Positions 1 through 6,293 of a stretch of DNA of 9,017 bases are shown one piece after another. This DNA comes from Lachnospiraceae bacterium (GTDB lineage: Bacteria > Bacillota > Clostridia > Lachnospirales > Lachnospiraceae). The notes beneath the pieces are model-generated. The model made no database searches, was not told the origin of the DNA, and worked only from the letters and a program-made list of their open reading frames with translations. The stretch is taken from assembly GCA_017446125.1 (NCBI GenBank), contig JAFSRL010000281.1, positions 1-9,017 of the forward strand. The letters run 5' to 3'. Position 1 is the stretch's first letter. Each line of letters begins with the position of its first letter. A program made the position numbers and the translations under genes.

Positions 1-516
1 GCATGCGAGCGTGCCATCATGCCGGTGCGAAAGCTGAAGGAGATCCTGCGCAAGCCCATGTATGTTCCGGAGACCAAGAACATCGACGATTTGTTGAAGT
101 CGATGCAGGCGTCCAAGACGCAGATGGCAATCGTGCTGGACGAGTACGGTCAGACGGCAGGGCTTGTGACCATCGAGGATATTTTGGAGGAAATTGTGGG
201 CAACATCCTGGATGAGTATGACGAGGATGAAGCCTACATCGAGGAAACCGCGAAAAAGGATGAGTTCTTGATCGACGGCAAGACGCCGCTCGAGGAGCTG
301 GAGGAGAAGTTTGACTTATCCTTTGATGACCTTGATGTCGAGACCGTCAACGGGTTTGTGATTTCAAAATTGGAGCACATCCCGGAGGATGATGAGGAGT
401 TTGAATTCGACGAGGGTGACTATCACTTCAAGGTCATGTCGGTGAAGAACCATATGGTACAGAGTGTGCTGGTGACGAAAAAGACAAGCGAATCGAACGA
501 CGGAGGAGTGAAGTGA
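1..516 (+). CDS. CorC/HlyC family transporter-associated protein, C-terminal part (5' end outside window)
   Basis: The reading frame is open from base 1, so the start and the N-terminal membrane (DUF21/CNNM-like) domain lie upstream. The visible 171 residues fit the cytosolic half of the CorC/HlyC family. First comes the second CBS domain, with a diagnostic stretch DEYGQTAGLVTIEDILEEIVG at about residues 47-67. An acidic linker (DEYDEDEAYIEE) follows. Last is the CorC_HlyC transporter-associated domain, with FLIDGKTPLEELEEKFDL and ETVNGFVISKLEHIP, ending near VLVTKK. Family members sit in the membrane and have been linked to magnesium or other cation efflux; the old haemolysin name is not functional evidence. 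The last ten or so codons (TSESNDGGVK) fall mostly within the 28-base duplication described separately, so this tail is shared sequence and probably not conserved in the family. The stop is TGA at 514-516. Family assignment is firm; the substrate cannot be read from the sequence. Confidence 0.9.
   Translation, partial: ACERAIMPVRKLKEILRKPMYVPETKNIDDLLKSMQASKTQMAIVLDEYGQTAGLVTIEDILEEIVGNILDEYDEDEAYIEETAKKDEFLIDGKTPLEELEEKFDLSFDDLDVETVNGFVISKLEHIPEDDEEFEFDEGDYHFKVMSVKNHMVQSVLVTKKTSESNDGGVK
485..512 (+). repeat. 28-base direct repeat, copy 1 (3' end of the CorC-family gene)
   Basis: Exact 28-base match to 632-659. The similarity continues for four more bases with one mismatch (GTGA here, ATGA in copy 2). 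This copy encodes the last codons of the CorC-family gene and includes a GGAGG at 502-506, the same Shine-Dalgarno block that serves yebC in copy 2. Confidence 0.93.
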
Positions 517-535
517 TTTAGCCGGATTTGTATAT

Positions 536-561
536 CTCAGCCCGAAGCACTTGCTGCTGAG
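536..561 (+). other. Hairpin 1 in the corC-yebC interval
   Basis: CTCAGC (536-541) pairs with GCTGAG (556-561), and AGC (546-548) pairs with GCT (553-555) around an ACTT loop. A 4-base bulge (CCGA) interrupts the left arm, giving nine potential base pairs. No run of T follows, so it is not a standard rho-independent terminator. Confidence 0.5.
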
Positions 562-590
562 GGCGTATGAACAAGTAGAACAAGAGAGAG

Positions 591-634
591 TTGCACCGAG
601 CTTCGTCGAAGACGAATCAGGATGCGAGGTGCAA
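591..634 (+). other. Hairpin 2: nested inverted repeat upstream of the yebC ribosome binding site
   Basis: An outer 7-base perfect inverted repeat, TTGCACC (591-597) with GGTGCAA (628-634), encloses a 6-base perfect stem, TTCGTC (602-607) with GACGAA (611-616), around a GAA loop. The right outer arm overlaps the first three bases of repeat copy 2. The structure ends 14 bases before the GGAGG of yebC. It could be a folded leader, an RNA processing site or the palindromic core of a small mobile element; the sequence alone does not decide. Confidence 0.55.
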
Positions 635-659
635 GCGAATCGAACGACGGAGGAGTGAA
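632..659 (+). repeat. 28-base direct repeat, copy 2 (carries the yebC ribosome binding site)
   Basis: Exact duplicate of 485-512, 147 bases downstream of the first copy. It ends at the base before the yebC ATG and contains its whole Shine-Dalgarno region. Read in the frame of the CorC-family gene, this copy would end GGVK-stop with the TGA overlapping the yebC ATG as ATGA, which suggests that this junction is the ancestral one. Confidence 0.93.
649..653 (+). promoter_or_regulatory. Ribosome binding site of yebC, borne by the repeat
   Basis: GGAGG with a 6-base spacer to the ATG at 660. This strong site fixes the start and rules out the longer in-frame TTG start at 591. Confidence 0.85.
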
Positions 660-1391
660 ATGAGCGGACATTCCAAGTTTGCGAACATTAAACACAAGAA
701 GGAAAAAAACGACGCGGCGAAGGGCAAGATTTTCACCATCATCGGTCGCGAAATCGCGGTCGCGGTGAAGGAAGGAGGCCCTGACCCGAACAATAACTTC
801 AAGCTTGCGACGGTCATCGCGAAGGCGAAGGCGAACAACATGCCCAACGACACCATCGAGCGCGGCATCAAAAAGGCGAGCGGCGAAGGGTCGAATGTCG
901 ATTACAAGGCAATCACCTACGAAGGATACGGCCCCGGCGGCACGGCAATCATTGTCGAGACCTTGACCGACAACCAGAACCGTACGGCGGCAAACGTGAA
1001 GGCGGCGTTCAGCAAGGGCAACGGCAACGTGGGTACTCCGGGCTGTGTTTCCTACATGTTCGACGAGAAGGGACAGATCATCATTGATAAGGAGGAGTGT
1101 GAGATGCCTTCCGATGATTTGATGATGTTGGTTCTCGACGCCGGCGCGGACGACTTTTTGGAAGAGGACGACAGCTTTGAAATCTTAACCTCCCCCGACG
1201 CGTTTCAGGGGGTAGTCGAGGCGTTGAACGAAAACAAGATTGCAAGCGTCAGCGCGGAGATTACAAAGATTCCGCAAAACTATGTGGAGGTAACGGACGA
1301 AAACAACGTGAAGTATCTTCAGCGGATTTTAGACCTCCTCGATGACGACGATGACGTGCAGGCGGTTTATCACAACTGGGACGAGGATTAA
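660..1391 (+). CDS. yebC: YebC/TACO1 family translation factor (formerly annotated as transcriptional regulator)
   Basis: A 243-residue protein of the usual family length. It opens with the family signature MSGHSKFANIKHKK. Other hallmarks in order are GKIFTIIGREI (about 22-32), GGPDPNNNFKL (39-49), NNMPNDTIERGIKKASG (59-75), YEGYGPGGTAIIVETLTDN (about 87-105), and NVGTPGCVSYMFDEKG (about 123-138), followed by the acidic C-terminal domains. The family binds ribosomes or RNA. Recent work links bacterial YebC and mitochondrial TACO1 to relief of stalling at proline-rich sequences, while older annotations call it a DNA-binding regulator. The C-terminus is strongly acidic (DDDDDVQAVYHNWDED). The start follows a GGAGG site with 6-base spacing. 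The next gene begins 15 bases after the stop, so both are probably on one transcript. Family assignment is near certain. Confidence 0.97.
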   Translation: MSGHSKFANIKHKKEKNDAAKGKIFTIIGREIAVAVKEGGPDPNNNFKLATVIAKAKANNMPNDTIERGIKKASGEGSNVDYKAITYEGYGPGGTAIIVETLTDNQNRTAANVKAAFSKGNGNVGTPGCVSYMFDEKGQIIIDKEECEMPSDDLMMLVLDAGADDFLEEDDSFEILTSPDAFQGVVEALNENKIASVSAEITKIPQNYVEVTDENNVKYLQRILDLLDDDDDVQAVYHNWDED

Positions 1392-1406
1392 GGAAACGAA
1401 AACCGG

Positions 1407-3305
1407 ATGAGCGAGCGCAGGAAGACAAGAGCGGAGATTGAACGGGATCGGGCGGCGAACATGGAGCTGTCCGGTTCTTTTGTGATGAATTCCTCCGGTT
1501 CCGACAAGGAAAAAGAGGAAGAGGAGCGCATCCGCAGACAGATGGGCGGCGTGCACATGCGCGTCACCCGTGACGATCCGGACGAGATGGACGAGGTTGC
1601 CAGGCAGTTGCGCAAGGATGTGCACGATGAGGTTTCGGAGGACGACTACGAGGACGAGAGCGAGTCGGAGGAGCTTCTTCGGCGCATGCCGTGGCTGCAA
1701 TATACGGCTCCGGAGGTGTTAGAGCGTGCGAGCAACCGTGCCTATCAGTACCGCGGTTTAAAGCGCATCGCGGGGAAGGGCGCGGACACTGACGGGAAGA
1801 ATCCGTATGAGGGCGCCGCGTTCAAGGAAGCGGTGGATGACTTACGCGAGAAGATTCTGGAAGTGAAGGAAAGCGCGGCCGCGGGGAAGGATGTGCGCAC
1901 ACGCGACAAGGTGTACATTCCGCCCATGCGGGATAAGGCGGCGGAGGCCGAAGAAGCAAGGCGAGCAGCGGAGGAAGCGCAGCGTGCCGCGGAGGAAGCA
2001 AGAAGAGCGGAGGAAGAAGCAAAAAGAGTCGCGCAGGAAGAAGAGGCTGCAAGACTTCAAGAGGTTGCAAGGGCGGCGAAGGAAGCTGCCGAGAGAGAAA
2101 CTGCCGCGAAGGAAGCTGCTGCGAAGGCAACACAGGCCACTACCGTTTCGCAGGATACAAGAGAATATCCGGCGGTGAAGTTGGCGGAAAACAAGAAAAT
2201 GGAGGAAACCGCCAAGCTTTCAGGGGTGAAAGCACCGGAGCAGTTGGCGGAAAGCAAGAAAACTGAGGAAACCGCCAACCTTTCAGGGGTGAAAGCACCG
2301 GAGCAGTTGGCGGAAAGCAAGAAAATCGAGGAAACCGCCAACCTTTCTGTAGTGAAAGCACCTGAGAAGTTGGCGGATAGTAAGAAAATCGAGGAAACCG
2401 CCAACCTTTCGGCGGTGAAAGCACCGGAGCGGAAATCTCCCGTCCCGTTCACGAGCAGCAAGCTCTTCCGCAATCCGGAGGAAAGCGTGCAACAAGACAC
2501 CGGCATCCGTGATGAGAAAGGTGTGTCACACAGCGCCATCGACCCTGCCGTGAAGGCAGATGTCAAGGCGTTCAAGGAGCGCATCATCGACCTCGACGAT
2601 CCTTCCGACGTTGTGACGAGAATGCGGGAGCAGCTTGAAAACGACCGCTTCGAAGCGGAGGAGCTGCTCGCGGAAGCCGTGATTGCGGAGGACGGCGCGG
2701 AGGATGCCTTTGACGACGTGAAGCCGACCGAGGTCTATCCGCAGGATGCGGCGAAGGCGGAGCAAAAGAAGCTGCGCAAAAAGCCGCTTTCCGCCATGGA
2801 GCGCTTAAAAGAGCTCGCCCTGACGGAGGAGATGGACGACGTTCCCGCAAGACAAAAGAATGAGAAGATGACGGCGCTTGACCGTTTGGAACACATGGAG
2901 CAGCTTGACCGGCAGGGCATTCCGTATGCCGCACAGATGCGCATACCGGAGGCAGGCTTCCAGGGGATGCAGATGCAGCAGATGCAGCAAATGCAGATGC
3001 GGCCCGTGATGGGGGTGCCCATGGGCGTGCCCGTGCAGGGACCCATGCAGACTCCCATGGGAGGCCCCGTGATGGGCGCTCCCATGATGGGAAGACCGGC
3101 GATGCCGCAAAACGGCGCTCCTATGATGGGAGGTCCCGTGATGGGTGCCCCCATGATGGCGCCGCCCGGAACGCCGGTGATGGGACCAGTGCAGGGGCTT
3201 AACATGAATCCCGCGATGATGGGACAGACGATGCCCTTACCGCAGCTTCCGCCCATGCCGCCGTTTGCGCAGGGGACGTCCAACACGGAGGGATTTGATT
3301 TTTGA
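1407..3305 (+). CDS. Unrecognised cytosolic low-complexity protein: coiled coil, 21-residue repeats, Met/Pro-rich tail
   Basis: I do not recognise this 632-residue protein. It has no signal peptide or membrane segment and no cysteine, and I find only one tryptophan. Regions in order: a charged N-terminus (1-85, with runs such as EKEEEER and EDDYEDESESEE); a possibly folded patch around MPWLQYTAPEVLERASNRAY and KNPYEGAAFKEAVDDL (about 94-155); an Ala/Glu/Arg coiled coil (about 176-242); 21-residue tandem repeats (257-342); a helical section from about 379 to 445; two similar short helices, SAMERLKEL (462) and TALDRLEHM (489); and a Met/Pro/Gly/Gln tail (521-620) ending in FDF. The start ATG has only a weak AAGGAA 11 bases upstream; an ATG at 1461 is an alternative. 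Codon use and composition match a genuinely translated gene: the frame is uninterrupted for 1.9 kb and the repeats are all multiples of three. It resembles a scaffold or disordered assembly protein in shape only. Confidence 0.85.
   Translation: MSERRKTRAEIERDRAANMELSGSFVMNSSGSDKEKEEEERIRRQMGGVHMRVTRDDPDEMDEVARQLRKDVHDEVSEDDYEDESESEELLRRMPWLQYTAPEVLERASNRAYQYRGLKRIAGKGADTDGKNPYEGAAFKEAVDDLREKILEVKESAAAGKDVRTRDKVYIPPMRDKAAEAEEARRAAEEAQRAAEEARRAEEEAKRVAQEEEAARLQEVARAAKEAAERETAAKEAAAKATQATTVSQDTREYPAVKLAENKKMEETAKLSGVKAPEQLAESKKTEETANLSGVKAPEQLAESKKIEETANLSVVKAPEKLADSKKIEETANLSAVKAPERKSPVPFTSSKLFRNPEESVQQDTGIRDEKGVSHSAIDPAVKADVKAFKERIIDLDDPSDVVTRMREQLENDRFEAEELLAEAVIAEDGAEDAFDDVKPTEVYPQDAAKAEQKKLRKKPLSAMERLKELALTEEMDDVPARQKNEKMTALDRLEHMEQLDRQGIPYAAQMRIPEAGFQGMQMQQMQQMQMRPVMGVPMGVPVQGPMQTPMGGPVMGAPMMGRPAMPQNGAPMMGGPVMGAPMMAPPGTPVMGPVQGLNMNPAMMGQTMPLPQLPPMPPFAQGTSNTEGFDF
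2175..2432 (+). repeat. 63-base in-frame tandem repeats (about four units plus a partial one)
   Basis: The units encode variants of VKAPEQLAESKKIEETANLS plus one variable residue. Unit 1 (2175-2225) lacks four codons (17 residues). Units 2 (2226-2288), 3 (2289-2351) and 4 (2352-2414) are full length. A fifth begins at 2415 and stops after VKAPER. By my count, units 2 and 3 differ at 5 of 63 bases and units 3 and 4 at 7, with many third positions also shared, so the expansion looks recent. The ends of units vary (SG, SG, SV, SA). Confidence 0.95.
2967..3266 (+). repeat. Methionine/proline-rich low-complexity coding region
   Basis: Residues 521-620 of the unrecognised protein. It opens with MQMQQMQQMQM and continues with imperfect GGPVMGAPMM-type units (GGPVMGAPMMG and GGPVMGAPMMA occur almost identically). 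From residue 521 to the end I count 24 Met and 23 Pro in 112 residues. The DNA shows matching short repeats of ATGGG and CCCATG. Such tails occur in hydrophobic-ligand binders (the Ffh M-domain end is Met-rich) and in metal-binding or prion-like segments; none of these roles is shown here. Confidence 0.9.
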
Positions 3306-3320
3306 TTTTGATTTTATGAT
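3294..3320 (+). repeat. TTTTGA short repeats spanning the stop codon
   Basis: Successive TTTGA, TTTTTGA, TTTTGA and TTTTATGA units make an A+T-rich patch in a richer G+C setting. The stop TGA (3303-3305) is followed one codon later by another in-frame TGA (3309-3311). Repeats of this kind are prone to strand slippage. Confidence 0.7.
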
Positions 3321-3330
3321 GAGAACTTGT

Positions 3331-3337
3331 AAGGAGG
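3331..3337 (+). promoter_or_regulatory. Ribosome binding site of the M16C protease gene, with long spacing
   Basis: AAGGAGG is a full-strength Shine-Dalgarno sequence, but 16 bases separate it from the ATG at 3354, longer than the usual 5-10. No ATG, GTG or TTG lies in frame between them (the in-frame codons are ATA TTA AAC CCC). Confidence 0.7.
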
Positions 3338-3353
3338 AAAGATATTAAACCCC

Positions 3354-6293
3354 ATGAAAAGAACATTTGACTTGAACCAGGTAAGTGCTTACGAAATTAT
3401 TGAGGAGCGCCCGATCAAAGATTTAAACTCGGACGCTTATCTATTGCGCCACAAAAAGACCGGGGCGCACATCGCGTTGTTGTCCAACGACGACGACAAC
3501 AAGGTTTTCTATATCGGGTTCCGTACGCCGCCCTTTGATTCGACGGGGGTTGCGCACATTGTCGAGCACACGGTGCTGTGCGGATCAAAGGATTTTCCGT
3601 TGAAGGACCCGTTTGTGGAGCTCATCAAGGGCAGCTTAAACACCTTCTTGAATGCGATGACCTATCCCGACAAGACTGTGTATCCGGTTGCGAGCTGCAA
3701 TGACGCGGACTTTCGCAACCTCATGCATGTCTATCTTGACGCGGTGTTTTATCCGAACATCTACCGCGAGGAAAAGATCTTCATGCAGGAGGGCTGGCAC
3801 TATGAAATGGAGAACGAAGACGACGCGTTGAAAATCAACGGCGTTGTCTACAACGAGATGAAGGGTGCCTTTTCTTCCCCGGACGAGGTGTTGGAGCGCT
3901 ACATCAAGCACTCCCTGTTTCCGGATACGACCTACGGGATTGAATCCGGCGGCGATCCGGATGAAATTCCGAATCTGACCTATGAAGATTTCCTCGACTT
4001 CCACAAGCGCTACTATCATCCGTCGAACAGCTACATCTATCTGTACGGCGACATGGATATGGCGGAGCAGTTGACCTACATCGACGAAGCCTACCTTTCG
4101 AAGTTTGAACGGATGGAGCCGGACTCCGAGGTGCAAATGCAAAAGGACTTCACCGAACCGAAGGAGCTGGTGAAAACCTACTCCTGTCTGGATGAGGCGG
4201 AAGAGGAGAACGGCACCTTCTTAAGCTATAACGTGAAGCTTGCGGACTGCTTTGACAAAGAGCGTTACATCGCCTTCTCGACGCTTGATTATGCGCTGTG
4301 CTCCGCACCCGGCGCCGTATTGAAGCAGGCGCTCATTGACAAGGGCATCGGCGAGGATGTGTATTCCTCTTATTCGAGTGAATTAAAGCAGCCCATCTTT
4401 TCCGTGATTGCAAAGAACGCGTCAAGCGACCAGAAAGAAGAATTCCTTCAAACGATTAAGGAAGTATTGACGAAGGTCGTAAACGAGGGAATCGACAAAA
4501 AGACCTTAATGGCTGCCCTGAACGTCGAGGAGTTCCAGTACCGGGAAGCGGACTACGGACGGTTCCCGCGCGGGCTTGCGTACGGACTGCAGATGCTTGA
4601 CTCCTGGCTGCATGACGATCAAAGCGCATGGAATCACATCGAGGCAAACGCCACCTTCGCTTCCTTAAAGAAGAAGGTGAACGAGGGCTATTTCGAGGAG
4701 CTCACAAAGACCTACCTTCTCGACAATCCGCACCGCACGGTGTTTGTTTTGGAGCCGAAGGCGCGTCTTGCGATGCAAAAGGAAGCGGAGCTGAAGGAGG
4801 CGCTTGAGAAAAAGAAGGCGGCGATGTCGAAGGAGGAAATCAAAGAGATCATCGACGATACAAAGGCGCTGCGCGCTTATCAGGAAGAGGAGCCCACGCA
4901 GGAGGAATTAAACAGCATTCCGCTTTTGAAAATGGAAGACTTAAAAAAGACCGCGGAGGAATTCAAATACGAGGAACGCACGGCAGGAACAACACCGGTG
5001 CTGTTCCATGACTTCTTTACAAACGGCATCGTGTACCTGAATTTCAGCTTCGACGTGAGTGCGCTGCCGGATGACCTTGTCGATTCCCTGGTCCTCTTTA
5101 AGGCGGCACTTGGAATGCTGGATACAAAGCACTACAGCTACGCGGAATTAAACAATGAAATCTTCTTAAAGACCGGCGGCTTTTCCGCGTCCTTAAGCAA
5201 TTATCCGAGTGCGTTGCAGCCGGAGGTCTTCGAGCCCAGGTTCGAGGTGCTGGTGAAGGTCTTAAGAGAAAACCGTGCGGAGGCTTTCCGGCTTGCGGAA
5301 GAAATCCTAATGACCACGAAGTGGGATGACGTGAAGCGCTTAAAGGAAATCGTCGACGAGGTGAAGGCGCAGATGAGCGCGGCACTTTCCTCCGCCGGCT
5401 CCCAGACGGCAGCCCTTCGTTCGCTCTCTCATTTTTCGGCGCAGGCCGCTTTGACGGAGCGCGTGACGGGTGTCAGCGCGTTAAGGAATTTGGAGCGCGT
5501 GGCGAAGGAGCTCGAGGAAGGAAAAAGCGACAAGATCGTTTCAAATTTGAAGGAGCTGGCTTCTGTCATTTTTAACAGCGCATCCCTCCTTGTGGACGTC
5601 ACGGGGAACGAGGAAATGTATGAAGGCATCGAAGAGGAAATCACTTCCTTTGCGGGCGCGTTGCATAAAGCGCCTGCGCGTACGGGTGAAATTGTCTTCC
5701 ATGCAAAGGACAGGAAGGAAGCCTTTATGACGGGCGGTCAGGTGCAGTATGTGTGCCGCGCCGGAAACTTCTTAAAGAAGGGGCATCCCTTTACCGGTGC
5801 GCTGCGCGTGCTGAAGGTGATTTTGGGATACGATTATCTGTGGAACAACATCCGCGTCAAGGGCGGCGCGTACGGCTGCGGGAGCGCGTTTGCAAGAACG
5901 GGTGACGCGTACTTCACGACCTTCCGCGACCCGCACTTATCACGCAGCATTGAGGTGTTTGAAGACGCACCGGCGTATATCCGTGCACTGCAGGTCGATG
6001 AGCGCGCGGCACTGAAATACGTGATCGGTGCGTTAAGCGAACTCGACATGCCCAAGACGCCCGCGGGCAAGGGCGCGTACGGGATGAGCGCGTATCTTTC
6101 GCACGTGTCGATGGAGATGCTGCAGAAGGAGCGCGAGGAACTGATGAACGTGAACGAGGAAACGATTCACGCGCTTGCGGATTACATCGATGCCTTCCTT
6201 GCGGATGAGAGCCTCGCCGTTGTCGGGAGCGCCGTGAAGGTGGAGGAGAAAAAAGAACTCTTTGACAAGGTGGAGCAGTTGATCGCGGTATGA
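3354..6293 (+). CDS. M16C zinc metallopeptidase, presequence protease (PreP/Cym1)-like
   Basis: A 979-residue protein, the usual length of the single-chain M16C family, which degrades short unstructured peptides inside a closed two-halved chamber. The inverted zinc motif HXXEH is intact as H68-I-V-E71-H72 within TGVAHIVEHTVLCGS: H68 and H72 are zinc ligands and E71 the catalytic base. The third ligand is probably E168 in VVYNEMKGAFSSP. A helical hinge between the halves is visible at about 486-530 (EKKKAAMSKEEIKEIIDDTK, then SIPLLKMEDL), followed by the M16C-associated domain. The C-terminal half carries the substrate-binding Arg/Tyr patch, R834 and Y840 in RVKGGAYGCGSAF. There is no signal peptide, so it should act in the cytosol. 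Its TGA overlaps the era start as ATGA, implying coupled translation. Family and catalytic competence are well supported; the natural substrate in bacteria is not known from this sequence. Confidence 0.96.
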   Translation: MKRTFDLNQVSAYEIIEERPIKDLNSDAYLLRHKKTGAHIALLSNDDDNKVFYIGFRTPPFDSTGVAHIVEHTVLCGSKDFPLKDPFVELIKGSLNTFLNAMTYPDKTVYPVASCNDADFRNLMHVYLDAVFYPNIYREEKIFMQEGWHYEMENEDDALKINGVVYNEMKGAFSSPDEVLERYIKHSLFPDTTYGIESGGDPDEIPNLTYEDFLDFHKRYYHPSNSYIYLYGDMDMAEQLTYIDEAYLSKFERMEPDSEVQMQKDFTEPKELVKTYSCLDEAEEENGTFLSYNVKLADCFDKERYIAFSTLDYALCSAPGAVLKQALIDKGIGEDVYSSYSSELKQPIFSVIAKNASSDQKEEFLQTIKEVLTKVVNEGIDKKTLMAALNVEEFQYREADYGRFPRGLAYGLQMLDSWLHDDQSAWNHIEANATFASLKKKVNEGYFEELTKTYLLDNPHRTVFVLEPKARLAMQKEAELKEALEKKKAAMSKEEIKEIIDDTKALRAYQEEEPTQEELNSIPLLKMEDLKKTAEEFKYEERTAGTTPVLFHDFFTNGIVYLNFSFDVSALPDDLVDSLVLFKAALGMLDTKHYSYAELNNEIFLKTGGFSASLSNYPSALQPEVFEPRFEVLVKVLRENRAEAFRLAEEILMTTKWDDVKRLKEIVDEVKAQMSAALSSAGSQTAALRSLSHFSAQAALTERVTGVSALRNLERVAKELEEGKSDKIVSNLKELASVIFNSASLLVDVTGNEEMYEGIEEEITSFAGALHKAPARTGEIVFHAKDRKEAFMTGGQVQYVCRAGNFLKKGHPFTGALRVLKVILGYDYLWNNIRVKGGAYGCGSAFARTGDAYFTTFRDPHLSRSIEVFEDAPAYIRALQVDERAALKYVIGALSELDMPKTPAGKGAYGMSAYLSHVSMEMLQKEREELMNVNEETIHALADYIDAFLADESLAVVGSAVKVEEKKELFDKVEQLIAV

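Larger units (their letters stand above)
517..659. other. Intergenic insert-like segment between the CorC-family gene and yebC
   Basis: These 143 bases separate two genes in an otherwise compact cluster. They hold two hairpin-forming sequences (536-561 and 591-634) and end in the second copy of the 28-base repeat. I see no open frame of its own worth calling, no T-tract that would make either hairpin an intrinsic terminator, and no convincing promoter. The frame of yebC stays open upstream to a TTG at 591, but the YebC N-terminus is so conserved that an extension is very unlikely. The layout suggests a small inserted, possibly dispersed, palindromic element; that is inference. Confidence 0.6.

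Noticed and set aside
3..215. Open frame on the + strand overlapping the CorC-family gene
   Set aside because: It runs in another frame of a clearly conserved CBS-domain coding region and has no recognisable protein character.
536..634. Intrinsic terminator after the CorC-family gene
   Set aside because: Neither hairpin in this interval is followed by a T-run.
591..659. N-terminal extension of YebC from TTG at 591
   Set aside because: YebC starts with a highly conserved MSGHSKFANIKHKK, directly preceded by GGAGG at good spacing; the extension is Arg-rich sequence from the hairpin and repeat.
1902..2142. TolA or IF-2 N-terminal homology for the Ala/Glu/Arg-rich stretch
   Set aside because: The likeness is compositional, as in any charged coiled coil; there is no TolA membrane anchor or IF-2 GTPase domain.
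2057..2587. Long antisense open frame across the 63-base repeats
   Set aside because: It exists because the repeat unit is a multiple of three and lacks stops in that frame; the sense strand has the consistent 632-codon gene.
2735..3286. Antisense frame rich in Gly, Pro, Cys and Ile opposite the Met/Pro tail
   Set aside because: The odd composition is the complement of ATG and CCC/GGC-rich sense codons (CAT/ATC, GGG); no start signal supports it.
3295..3320. Possible promoter upstream of the protease gene (TTGATT, then TATGAT at 3315-3320)
   Set aside because: The spacer is only 14 bases and the hexamers arise from the TTTTGA repeat; too weak to call.
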